Below, in pieces: positions 1-8,373 of a stretch of DNA of 15,456 nt; within the stretch, counting starts at the first letter, position 1, and each line of letters begins with the position of its first letter. The position numbers and the translations under genes are program-made. Below the pieces are notes generated by a model, which worked only from the letters and a program-made list of their open reading frames with translations, was not told the DNA's origin and ran no database searches. This DNA comes from a bacterium (GTDB lineage: Bacteria; JALSQH01): contig JALSQH010000262.1 in NCBI GenBank assembly GCA_026985515.1, positions 1 through 15,456 on the forward strand. Direction: 5' to 3'.

Positions 1-1285
<1,285 letters not shown>

Positions 1286-1287
<2 letters not shown>

Positions 1288-1293
1288 GGAGGT
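1286..1293 (+). promoter_or_regulatory. Strong Shine-Dalgarno site for the hydrolase gene
   Basis: AAGGAGGT overlaps the ligA stop codon and lies 4 bases before the ATG at 1298. It decides the start: the in-frame GTG at 1292 sits inside this site and would have no ribosome binding site of its own. Confidence 0.8.
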
Positions 1294-1297
1294 GAAG

Positions 1298-2272
1298 ATG
1301 GAAGAATTTAACGAGGGTTATGTGAAGAGTCCAGTTGATGGAACAAGAATCTGGTACAGATTCTATCCTGAAGGGGAAAAACCTGTGATAATCTTCTCCA
1401 ACGGAATAGCGTGCGATACCTCCTACTGGAGGTATCTTGTCAGAGATTTTATGGGGAAACATCCCATGCTGATATGGGATTACAGGGGGCATGGTAACTC
1501 CGATTTACCTTCCGACTTCACAAAATCCTCAATGGATATTCTTGTGGAGGATCTTCATGCGATTGTAAAACACCTTGAACTTAATAATTACATCCTTGTT
1601 GGCCACAGCATGGGAGTTCAGTTTAACTATGAGTACTACAAACATTATCCAGAAGATGTAGTGGGCCTGGTTCCTATTCTGGGAACATACGGCTATCCCT
1701 TTAAAACTTTCTTCGATATGGACATAATGGAGAAGATCTACCCCACCCTGCTCTACCCCTTTCTGAAAAAATTTGGAAACCTGCTGATTTCAACAATAGC
1801 ACCGATTGCTTCAACATCCATTCCTTTTTACATTGGTCTGGCACTGAAAAGTATCAATCCATGCCTCTCTTCAAAGGAGAAAATGAGACCCTACTTTGAA
1901 CATCTTGCAAAACTCAATATGGAATTTGCAGCTGAAATGTTTTTACATATGAGCAGACACACAGCTGAGGATGTACTTCCTGAAATAAAAGTTCCGGTGC
2001 TTATAATTGCTGGAGAAAATGATACATTTACACCTCTCTGGCTTTCTCAGAAAATGAAAGATATGATTCCCACAGCTGAAATGATAATCCTTGAAAAGGG
2101 AAGTCACGCTGCACTGGTTGAATACCCTGACCTCATTCACTGCAAGATAAAGGAGTTTATTCAGGAAAGAGTGATTCCATACATACAGCAGCAGCACAAG
2201 ATTTTGAAAATGCCTCAGCAGAAGAACAACATAAGAACCAGAAAAACCCGCAGGGGAAGGGAGGAAAAATGA
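1298..2272 (+). CDS. Alpha/beta-hydrolase fold protein
   Basis: A 324-residue single-domain alpha/beta hydrolase, probably cytoplasmic because no signal peptide or membrane helix is seen. The DYRGHGNSD motif (61-69) follows the oxyanion-loop region (N35-G36, where many relatives have His-Gly). The nucleophile elbow is GHSMG with Ser104. The acid is Asp242 in AGENDTFTP, and the base is His270 in KGSHAAL. The triad is therefore complete. Between the elbow and the acid there is a long hydrophobic cap (about 130-190). The last ~30 residues are rich in Gln, Lys and Arg and look like a disordered basic tail. Substrate is unknown; esterase, lipase, epoxide hydrolase and haloperoxidase-like relatives all share this layout. 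It overlaps lemA by ATGA, so it is probably translated together with the membrane-protease genes, which hints at a lipid- or envelope-related substrate (inference). Confidence 0.88.
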   Translation: MEEFNEGYVKSPVDGTRIWYRFYPEGEKPVIIFSNGIACDTSYWRYLVRDFMGKHPMLIWDYRGHGNSDLPSDFTKSSMDILVEDLHAIVKHLELNNYILVGHSMGVQFNYEYYKHYPEDVVGLVPILGTYGYPFKTFFDMDIMEKIYPTLLYPFLKKFGNLLISTIAPIASTSIPFYIGLALKSINPCLSSKEKMRPYFEHLAKLNMEFAAEMFLHMSRHTAEDVLPEIKVPVLIIAGENDTFTPLWLSQKMKDMIPTAEMIILEKGSHAALVEYPDLIHCKIKEFIQERVIPYIQQQHKILKMPQQKNNIRTRKTRRGREEK

Positions 2273-2823
2273 ACCCGGGATGGATAATTTTAGGCTTAAT
2301 CATTCTCGCAATTCTATGGGTGGTGGTCACCTACAATTCACTTGTTGCACTGAGAAACAGGGTCAGGAACGCCTGGAAACAGATCTCTGTGCAGTTGAAA
2401 AGAAGATACGACCTTATTCCCAATCTTGTGGAAACAGTGAAAGATTACATGGAGTATGAAGAGGAAACACTTGAAAAAGTTATCAAGGCAAGGAACGCAG
2501 CAACATCTGCCACTACCCCGGGGGAACAGGCAAGGGCTGAAGGAGCAGTTACAGCCGCACTGAGACAGTTATTTGCAGTTGTTGAAAATTACCCCCAGCT
2601 GAAGGCAAATGAAAATGTGGCACAGTTGATGGAAGAGCTCACTTCAACTGAAAACAAAATAGCCTTTGCCAGACAGCTCTACAACGACCTTGTGATGAAG
2701 TACAACACACGGATTGAGCAATTTCCCTCAAACATAGTTGCAAACTGGTTCGGTTTCAAGCCCTTTGAATTTTTTGATATACCGGAAGAAGAAAAAGCTG
2801 TGCCGAAAGTAGATCTGAGATGA
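2269..2823 (+). CDS. lemA: LemA family membrane protein
   Basis: A 184-residue protein with one N-terminal membrane helix (about 4-22) and an outside-facing helical-bundle domain. The YNSLVALRNRVRNAWKQI segment followed by LKRRYDLIPNLVETVK is the hallmark of the LemA family. The family's exact biochemical role is unsettled, but in many bacteria lemA sits next to htpX-like M48 proteases, as here. Its ATG overlaps the hydrolase stop (ATGA), with a good GGAGG site 4 bases upstream. Its stop overlaps the next start in the same way. Length and domain content are normal. Confidence 0.95.
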   Translation: MNPGWIILGLIILAILWVVVTYNSLVALRNRVRNAWKQISVQLKRRYDLIPNLVETVKDYMEYEEETLEKVIKARNAATSATTPGEQARAEGAVTAALRQLFAVVENYPQLKANENVAQLMEELTSTENKIAFARQLYNDLVMKYNTRIEQFPSNIVANWFGFKPFEFFDIPEEEKAVPKVDLR

Positions 2824-3893
2824 GTCTGGAAGACAGAATTCCCTGCCCCCACTGTGGCTTTCTGAACAAACCTGACGCCGAATATTGTGAACTCTGCCAG
2901 AAGCCTTTAAAAAAACAGGCTTCGAAGAGTAAGAGAATCAACTTTGCTGCAATCCCGGGGGCTCCTGTAAAACATGGAAGAATTGATTTTTACCAGGTAA
3001 TATCAAAAAATAAAAGAAACACATTTCTTTTAGTCACTCTTTTTGTTATTCTTTTTGCATCTGTTGGAGCTGCCATTGGATATCTCAATGGTAGTTACGA
3101 AACGGGCATTATTATTTCAACTGTAATTGCAATTGTATGGGTCACTGTTTCTCTATTATTTGGTGACAAAATATCTCTTAAGTTTATGAATGCACACAAA
3201 ATATCTCACGATGATGAACCACGACTTTTCAATGTAGTGGAGGAGATGTCAATTGCAGCTGGCATACCCATGCCTGAGATCTATGTCATTGAATCCGATG
3301 GAATGAATGCCTTTTCTGTTGGTTTTAAACCGGAAAAATCTGCCATAGCAGTCACACGGGGATTGCTGAAGAACCTCACAAGGGAGGAACTTCAGGGAGT
3401 GATTGGTCACGAAATCTCCCACATAAGATTCTACGATACAAGATTGATGGTAACAATCTCGGTTCTGGCAGGAATCATTGTTATTTTCTCTGATGTGGCT
3501 CTGAGAAGTTATTTTGGCTTTGGAAGAAGAAGGTACTACCGTAGAAGCAGAGAAAGAACAGGGGAGGGAAACATTTTAATCCTGGTTCTCATGATAATAT
3601 TCATTGCAGTTTCACCAGTTATCGCCACCATCCTTCAGATGGCTATTTCGAGGAAGAGAGAGTACCTTGCAGATGCAGGTTCAGTGGAACTCACAAGAAA
3701 TCCAGCAGGGCTGAGAAAGGCTCTGGAAAAGCTTAAAAACGGAAATGTCTATATTGACACTGCAAGCAGAGGCAACCAGCACCTGTTTATTGTTAACCCC
3801 CTTAAAGCAGACAGAGATATAAGGGACACACTTTTTGAAACTCATCCCCCAATTGATAAAAGAATTGAGATTCTGAGAGCCATGGAAGCCTGA
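2820..3893 (+). CDS. htpX: HtpX-like M48 membrane metalloprotease with N-terminal zinc ribbon
   Basis: A zinc metalloprotease of the inner membrane that, by family, degrades damaged or misfolded membrane proteins. Residues 9-26 form a zinc ribbon (C9, C12, C23, C26), which classic ~290-residue HtpX proteins lack. This explains much of its 357-residue length. Membrane helices are at about 69-89 and 96-115, with further hydrophobic stretches at about 211-230 and 252-275. The active site is HEISH (H197, E198, H201), and the likely third zinc ligand is E281 in REYLADAG. A basic Arg/Tyr-rich loop (about 235-250) separates the last two helices. There is no strong ribosome binding site, so translation probably depends on lemA through the ATGA overlap. 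The ribbon may bind a partner or sense metal or redox state (inference). The symbol is used in the family sense only. Confidence 0.93.
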   Translation: MSLEDRIPCPHCGFLNKPDAEYCELCQKPLKKQASKSKRINFAAIPGAPVKHGRIDFYQVISKNKRNTFLLVTLFVILFASVGAAIGYLNGSYETGIIISTVIAIVWVTVSLLFGDKISLKFMNAHKISHDDEPRLFNVVEEMSIAAGIPMPEIYVIESDGMNAFSVGFKPEKSAIAVTRGLLKNLTREELQGVIGHEISHIRFYDTRLMVTISVLAGIIVIFSDVALRSYFGFGRRRYYRRSRERTGEGNILILVLMIIFIAVSPVIATILQMAISRKREYLADAGSVELTRNPAGLRKALEKLKNGNVYIDTASRGNQHLFIVNPLKADRDIRDTLFETHPPIDKRIEILRAMEA

Positions 3894-3918
3894 ACTTTTC
3901 ATTTATAAATTTGTCATA
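3891..3918 (+). promoter_or_regulatory. Candidate ECF-type promoter for the sigma factor gene
   Basis: TGAACTT (3891-3897) resembles the GGAACTT -35 element of sigma-E-type promoters. After 15 bases comes GTCATA (3913-3918), similar to the family's GTC-containing -10. A start about 6-8 bases later falls on or next to the GTG at 3926. The same stretch also reads as a weak housekeeping -10 (CATAAT, 3915-3920). The match is by eye only, in AT-rich DNA; the -35 overlaps the htpX stop codon. Confidence 0.35.
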
Positions 3919-3925
3919 ATTTAAC

Positions 3926-4558
3926 GTGAATGGGGAATTGATAGAATTGACAATTAACAGATTAAATGATCCAGATTTCGAGCTGGTCAATGCAGCCAAA
4001 AGGGGTGAAGAGGAAGCCTTTACAATGCTGGTGGAGAAATACTCTCATCAGGTTTTTTCTCTTAGCATGAGAATGTTAAACGATTATGGTGAGGCTGAAG
4101 ACCTGACGCAGGAAGTTTTTCTCAAGGTTTTTAAAAACATCAAAAGATTTAAAGGGAAATCAAAATTTTCCACCTGGCTATATCAGATAACACTTAACGC
4201 CGCTATAAACCGAATAAATTACCTTAAAAAGAGAAGACACTATGATTCTGATAGTGTTAACCAGACCTCTGCAAGAGGTAACGACGAAAATTATGGAGTT
4301 GATCTACCTGATCTTTCTCCATCGTCGGAAGATGAGGTGATAGGAAGAGAAACTTACACGAAGATCCTTGAAGAAATAAACTCTCTTCCAGAAGAATTCA
4401 GAGTGGTGATAGTATTGAGGGATCTCGAAGAGAAATCATATCAGGAAATTGCTGAAATTCTCAATATACCAGAGGGAACTGTCAAATCCCGGATTCACAG
4501 AGCAAGGGAAATATTAAAAAAGAAACTTGAACCATACCTGACAGGTGAAAAGAAATGA
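3926..4558 (+). CDS. ECF-family RNA polymerase sigma factor (RpoE-like)
   Basis: A sigma-70 family, group 4 factor of 210 residues that directs RNA polymerase to stress promoters. Region 2 spans about 30-105 and includes the DLTQEVFLKVFKNI core-binding segment and the FSTWLYQITLNAAINRI -10-recognition segment. After an acidic linker (about 108-140), region 4 runs from LPEEFRVVIVLRDLEE through the helix-turn-helix SYQEIAEILNIPEGTVKSR. The GTG start has no ribosome binding site. A TTG at 3947, ten bases after GGGGA (3932-3936), is an alternative giving 203 residues. If the promoter candidate is right, the GTG start would make a leaderless mRNA. Its stop overlaps the anti-sigma start by ATGA, the usual arrangement for a sigma factor and its inhibitor. 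Confidence 0.95.
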   Translation: MNGELIELTINRLNDPDFELVNAAKRGEEEAFTMLVEKYSHQVFSLSMRMLNDYGEAEDLTQEVFLKVFKNIKRFKGKSKFSTWLYQITLNAAINRINYLKKRRHYDSDSVNQTSARGNDENYGVDLPDLSPSSEDEVIGRETYTKILEEINSLPEEFRVVIVLRDLEEKSYQEIAEILNIPEGTVKSRIHRAREILKKKLEPYLTGEKK

Positions 4559-5340
4559 GAAAGGAAGAACTCCTTGAAAAAGTTGATCTTTACCTCGAAG
4601 GAGAACTGAGCGAAAAGGAGATGACAGAATTTGAAAAATTGCTTAACTCATGTCCAGAGTGCAGAGAGGAGGTTGAAAAATACAGAAAACTGCTGATGAT
4701 CACAAGAGTTATTGCAAGGAAAAAGCCCCTCCCTCCCCCGGATCTCAAAACCAAAATTCTGAATCAGATCGAAGCAGAACTTTCATCAAATGGAAGATTC
4801 ATTTTTCTGAAATTAGCTGCACTTACCCTTTCCCTGGTAATTGTGGTCTTTGGCATTACATACATTCCTGCAATTCTGAATCAGGGCGGAGAAAGGAGAG
4901 TTACAACCACATTAACAGATGCTGGATCTTCTCATTCATCTGGTAAAAGAACTGTTCAGAATCCACTAACAGCTGAGAATGTAATGCAGGTTTCTCCTGA
5001 AATTCTGAAACTCGCAAATGATCAGTTCGTTTCTTACACATCTGAGGTTCAGAAAAGATTAAACCAGACATCTTCATACACCTATATTGTACCTATCACC
5101 TCCTCTGAATCGTGGAAAAAAGTTGCAAAATTTCTCAGACTCTACAGAAACGGCTACAGAGTTGCCGTTAAACCTATAATCAGAGACAGAAGAAGCAACT
5201 ACAGAGATGTAATAGCTACCCTTAACCGGGTGAAAGAGGAAAACCCCGGTGTAACCGTTGAAGATGTATCATTCAATCCTTCATACTCCGCCGGGAATTA
5301 CAACGCAGGAGTGATACTTCAAATCAGCGTTCAGAGATAA
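4555..5340 (+). CDS. Membrane-anchored anti-sigma factor, zf-HC2-like
   Basis: A 261-residue protein that probably binds and silences the sigma factor encoded just upstream. Residues 1-50 form a small helical cytoplasmic domain like the zinc anti-sigma (ZAS) fold, with C33-P-E-C36. The histidine expected four residues before the first cysteine in the usual HxxxCxxC motif is replaced by Leu29. A proline-rich stretch (58-62) and a linker lead to one membrane helix (about 83-105). The remaining ~155 residues lie outside the membrane. They have a Ser/Thr-rich stalk and a compact basic domain (about 165-261) that I do not recognise and that may be the sensor. A ribosome binding site (AGGTGA) lies 6 bases before the ATG, which overlaps the sigma stop. 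The 3' end overlaps the convergent rluB by 17 bases. Confidence 0.85.
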   Translation: MRKEELLEKVDLYLEGELSEKEMTEFEKLLNSCPECREEVEKYRKLLMITRVIARKKPLPPPDLKTKILNQIEAELSSNGRFIFLKLAALTLSLVIVVFGITYIPAILNQGGERRVTTTLTDAGSSHSSGKRTVQNPLTAENVMQVSPEILKLANDQFVSYTSEVQKRLNQTSSYTYIVPITSSESWKKVAKFLRLYRNGYRVAVKPIIRDRRSNYRDVIATLNRVKEENPGVTVEDVSFNPSYSAGNYNAGVILQISVQR

Positions 5341-6052
5341 GTCTTTTTAATTCCCTGACATATCTCAACTCTTCTCTGCTGAACTTTCTCAGTTCGCCTT
5401 TTCTCATATCATCAAGGTAAATTTCTCCAAAAGAAATCCTTATTAACCTTAAAATCCTGTATCCAAGGACTCCAAAAACTTTTCTTATCTCATGATATTT
5501 TCCTTCATGGAGAGATAACTCATACCAGCTGGTATTTTTCAGAATTCTCACAGGGGCTATTGCATCAAATCTTCCCGTTACACCTCCTCCTATTTTAACC
5601 CCTGTTACCATCTTATCAAGATCCTCTTCACTTACTACACCCCTTATTTTAACTTTGTATCTCCGGGGTATTTCAAATTTAGGGTGTGATAGAACATATG
5701 AAAACTCACCATCATTTGTGAGAATAACAAGACCTTCCGTGTTAACATCCAGCCTCCCCACAGGGAAAACTCCCCTGGGGAGCTCAACCAGGTCAGATAA
5801 GGCAGGTATATCACCTCTCCGATTTATAACAGTTTCATAACCAGCAGGTTTAAATAGCTTCAAATAGATCTTTTTCTTCTGAGGCCTTATGATATTGCCT
5901 TCTATCTCCACAATATCTTTTTCTTCGTTCACATCATACCAGGGTTCCGTAACTACTCTGCCGTTAACTTTAACTCTTCCATTAAAAATCAGATCATCTG
6001 CTTTTCTTCTTGAAGCATACCCTGAGGCTGCTATAAACTTATTCAATCTCAT
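5324..6052 (-). CDS. rluB: RsuA/RluB-family rRNA pseudouridine synthase
   Basis: Converts a uridine in ribosomal RNA to pseudouridine; the RluB branch acts on 23S rRNA in the peptidyl-transferase region. It has 242 residues. An N-terminal S4 RNA-binding domain (about 1-48, MRLNKFIAASGYASRR) is followed by the catalytic domain. Asp102 in GRLDVNTEGLVILTNDG is the family's catalytic aspartate. The C-terminal EGKYHEIRKVF motif is also typical. The ATG overlaps the end of scpB by 14 bases, with AGGAG 10 bases upstream. It is the last gene of the trpS-scp operon. RluB is the likeliest branch given its place next to scpB, but RsuA or RluF-type specificity cannot be excluded from sequence alone. Confidence 0.92.
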   Translation of the reverse strand: MRLNKFIAASGYASRRKADDLIFNGRVKVNGRVVTEPWYDVNEEKDIVEIEGNIIRPQKKKIYLKLFKPAGYETVINRRGDIPALSDLVELPRGVFPVGRLDVNTEGLVILTNDGEFSYVLSHPKFEIPRRYKVKIRGVVSEEDLDKMVTGVKIGGGVTGRFDAIAPVRILKNTSWYELSLHEGKYHEIRKVFGVLGYRILRLIRISFGEIYLDDMRKGELRKFSREELRYVRELKRLISER

Positions 6053-6599
6053 CTATGGATAACTCCTGCTGAACCGGTCTGTCTGCCAGTGCAAGTTCTT
6101 TCAATTCTTCAAATGAAGGAAGGTCCTTTACAGATTTTAAATTGAACATCTTCAAAAAATTGTCTGTAACCGCAAAGAGTTGTGCACCACCAGAGCCGGG
6201 TTTCTTACCAACTATTTTGAGAAGATTTCTCTCTACTAATTGTTTTACAACTGCATCGGAATTCTGTCCCCTCAACTCATTTATCTCAGCCCTGGTTACC
6301 GGCTGTTTCAGAGCCACTATTGCAAGCACTTCCAGTGCTGCTCTACTCAGTTTAATTTTCTTAATATCCCGAATTTTTCTTATCCATGGTGAAAATTCTT
6401 CAGCAGTTACAAAGTGGTAGCCATTTTCAACCTTAATAATCCTTATTCCCCTCTTTCGGTACTCCCCCTCAAGTTTACGCAGTGTATTTTCCACCAGCTC
6501 TGCACTTTCTTCCACGATTCTGCTTATCTCTGATACACTGAGAGGTTTAGGAGAAGCGAAAAGCAAGGCCTCAATCAATTCTTTTAAATTTTCTTTCAC
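6039..6599 (-). CDS. scpB: Segregation and condensation protein ScpB
   Basis: Partner of ScpA in the Smc condensin complex, which compacts and separates chromosomes. It has 186 residues, the usual size, with two winged-helix domains. The first is at about 1-80, starting LKELIEALLFASPKPLS. The second is at about 85-165 and contains the conserved segment ALEVLAIVALKQPVTRAEI and the RGQNSDAVVKQLVERNLL helix. A Glu/Asp-rich tail follows. It starts with GTG in a GTGA overlap with the scpA stop; GGGGAG lies about 8 bases before this GTG and supports the choice. smc itself is not in the window. Confidence 0.95.
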   Translation of the reverse strand: MKENLKELIEALLFASPKPLSVSEISRIVEESAELVENTLRKLEGEYRKRGIRIIKVENGYHFVTAEEFSPWIRKIRDIKKIKLSRAALEVLAIVALKQPVTRAEINELRGQNSDAVVKQLVERNLLKIVGKKPGSGGAQLFAVTDNFLKMFNLKSVKDLPSFEELKELALADRPVQQELSIDEIE

Positions 6600-7378
6600 A
6601 GTGAAATCTCCCCTATTCCTTTACACTCATTAATCTTGGGGGTGGGAAGAATCAGGATTTCTCCATCAATACTTTCCTGAATAACTCTTATAGCCCCTCT
6701 TTTTATCAATTCAAGAAGAGCAAGAAAAATTTCAATTATGTCCCTCAAGGCTGGAGAGTCAGGCAGTAACCGTGAAAAAAATTCTGAGTTTTTCTCCCTG
6801 AGAATTTTAATAAGCTCAAGAATTCTCTTTTTAATATCAATGGCATCATCCTCAATAACTTCGCCAGGATTTGATACTGATTCCACTCTTTCCACTATTC
6901 TTTTGACAGCAAGGAAAAGATCATTAAGATTGTGGGTGTAATTTTCATCAACCCCAAGTTGAGCTTTCCATGAGGGAAAATGGTCCCAGAAAAGTTTATT
7001 TTTTCTTTCAAAAAAATTCACAAGAACTTCTAAATTTTCCCTGAACTTCTGTTCTTCTTCATTCCTTTCCTTTCTCGACTTTATCTCCTCCTTTAGCTCC
7101 TCCTGAAAAGCAATGATTTCATCATTTTTCATTTTCCATCTGGGCAGTAACATTTTTGCCTTTAGCTTTATCAACTTTGCAGCAAAAAGCATGTAAATGC
7201 TTTCAACTGCAAGATTTTCCCCCTGCAACATTCGGACATAATCCAAATACTGATCAATTATTTTGACGAGGGGAAGATTGTCTATATCATACTTGTTTTT
7301 CTCAACTATTTCAACTAAAACATCAAGTGGTCCCTCAAATTCGTCGAGTATAACTCTAAACTTTGCTCCCTCATTCAT
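6596..7378 (-). CDS. scpA: Segregation and condensation protein ScpA
   Basis: The kleisin subunit that bridges the Smc heads and binds ScpB. It has 260 residues. The N-terminal signature FEGPLDVLVEIVEKNKYDI (about 14-32) is diagnostic, followed by the helical YMLFAAKLIKLKAKMLLP segment. A charged, coiled middle (about 85-190, many Lys/Glu) leads to the C-terminal winged helix (about 195-255), which contacts an Smc head in the family. The ATG overlaps the trpS stop (ATGA). No ribosome binding site is evident, so translation probably follows from trpS. Its stop overlaps the scpB start by four bases, consistent with balanced production of the two subunits. Confidence 0.95.
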   Translation of the reverse strand: MNEGAKFRVILDEFEGPLDVLVEIVEKNKYDIDNLPLVKIIDQYLDYVRMLQGENLAVESIYMLFAAKLIKLKAKMLLPRWKMKNDEIIAFQEELKEEIKSRKERNEEEQKFRENLEVLVNFFERKNKLFWDHFPSWKAQLGVDENYTHNLNDLFLAVKRIVERVESVSNPGEVIEDDAIDIKKRILELIKILREKNSEFFSRLLPDSPALRDIIEIFLALLELIKRGAIRVIQESIDGEILILPTPKINECKGIGEISL

Positions 7379-8361
7379 AGATCAAGCAGAGAAACTGCCT
7401 CCCTGACCTCTTCCATAGTTTTTGATGCAACTTTCCTTGCTTTTGAAGTACCTGTCCGTATTATATCAATGAGATCATCTTTTCTTTTCAAATAATCTTC
7501 CCTTTTTTCTCGTATGGGTGCAAGGACACTTTCAATTTTTTCAAATAACTTTCGCTTGCATTCAACACATCCAATAGTACCTGCCCTGCAGTTCTTTTCT
7601 ATCTCTTCTACCTCCTCTTTAGAAGAAAATAGAGAGTGGTAGTGAAAGACATTGCAAACCTCGGGATGTCCAGGGTCATGTCTCCTCACTCTGGCAGGAT
7701 CTGTTACTGCATTCATTATCTTTTCCTTAACAACCTCAGGTGGATCTGAAAGGTATATGGCGTTGTTATAAGATTTACTCATTTTCCTTCCATCAAGCCC
7801 CCTGACCCTTGCCGCTCTGTTTATCAATTCCTGTGGTTCAACAAAAATTTCCTTTTTAAAAATATAATGAAAGCGCCTTACAATTTCCCTTGTAAGCTCA
7901 ATATGAGGGACCTGATCCTCTCCAACTGGCACATATCTGGCTTTGTAAATAATAATATCCGCTGCCTGTAAAACTGGATAACCAAGAAAGCCATAGGTGT
8001 TAAGATCTTTTTTGAGCTGAGCTTTGAGCTCCTTATATGAGGGAACCCTCTCGAGCCAGGAGATAGGGGTTATCATTGAAAGTATGAGGTGCAGTTCAGC
8101 ATGCTCTTTAACCTGAGACTGAACGAAGAGTGTACTTTTTTCGGGATCCAGACCCGATGCCAGCCACTCAGCGATTATTTCAAGGGTGTTTTCCTTTATT
8201 GCAGTGACATTGTCATACTCTGTCGTGATTGCATGCCAGTCAGCAATAAAATAGAAACATCTGTACTTTTCCTGAAGTTCCACCCAGTTTTCCAGAACCC
8301 CTTTTAAATGACCTATGTGAAGATTACCAGTGGGTCTCATTCCACTTAAAACAATGTCCAT
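7375..8361 (-). CDS. trpS: Tryptophanyl-tRNA synthetase with a probable iron-sulfur site
   Basis: Charges tRNA(Trp) with tryptophan. A class I synthetase of 328 residues. The HIGH-type motif is HIGH itself (15-18, in MRPTGNLHIGHLKG) and the KMSKS motif is at 193-197. Four cysteines, C236, C258, C265 and C268, are spaced C-x21-C-x6-C-x2-C in the anticodon-binding half. Thermotoga maritima TrpRS binds a [4Fe-4S] cluster through nearly the same pattern (as I recall, x22-x6-x2), so this protein probably does too. The ATG at 8361 is chosen because AAGGAGGT lies 4 bases before it and because MDIVLSGMRPTG matches the family's start. A GTG at 8376 would overlap the M50 stop (GTGA) but lacks its own site. 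Its stop overlaps scpA. Confidence 0.95.
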   Translation of the reverse strand: MDIVLSGMRPTGNLHIGHLKGVLENWVELQEKYRCFYFIADWHAITTEYDNVTAIKENTLEIIAEWLASGLDPEKSTLFVQSQVKEHAELHLILSMITPISWLERVPSYKELKAQLKKDLNTYGFLGYPVLQAADIIIYKARYVPVGEDQVPHIELTREIVRRFHYIFKKEIFVEPQELINRAARVRGLDGRKMSKSYNNAIYLSDPPEVVKEKIMNAVTDPARVRRHDPGHPEVCNVFHYHSLFSSKEEVEEIEKNCRAGTIGCVECKRKLFEKIESVLAPIREKREDYLKRKDDLIDIIRTGTSKARKVASKTMEEVREAVSLLDL

Positions 8362-8365
8362 CTTA

Positions 8366-8373
8366 ACCTCCTT
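8366..8373 (-). promoter_or_regulatory. Strong Shine-Dalgarno site for trpS
   Basis: AAGGAGGT on the minus strand, 4 bases before the ATG at 8361, with its first base being the last base of the M50 stop codon. It favours the ATG over the in-frame GTG at 8376. Confidence 0.8.

Noticed and set aside
1292-1294. GTG as start of the alpha/beta hydrolase
   Set aside because: It overlaps the Shine-Dalgarno site used by the ATG at 1298 and has none of its own.
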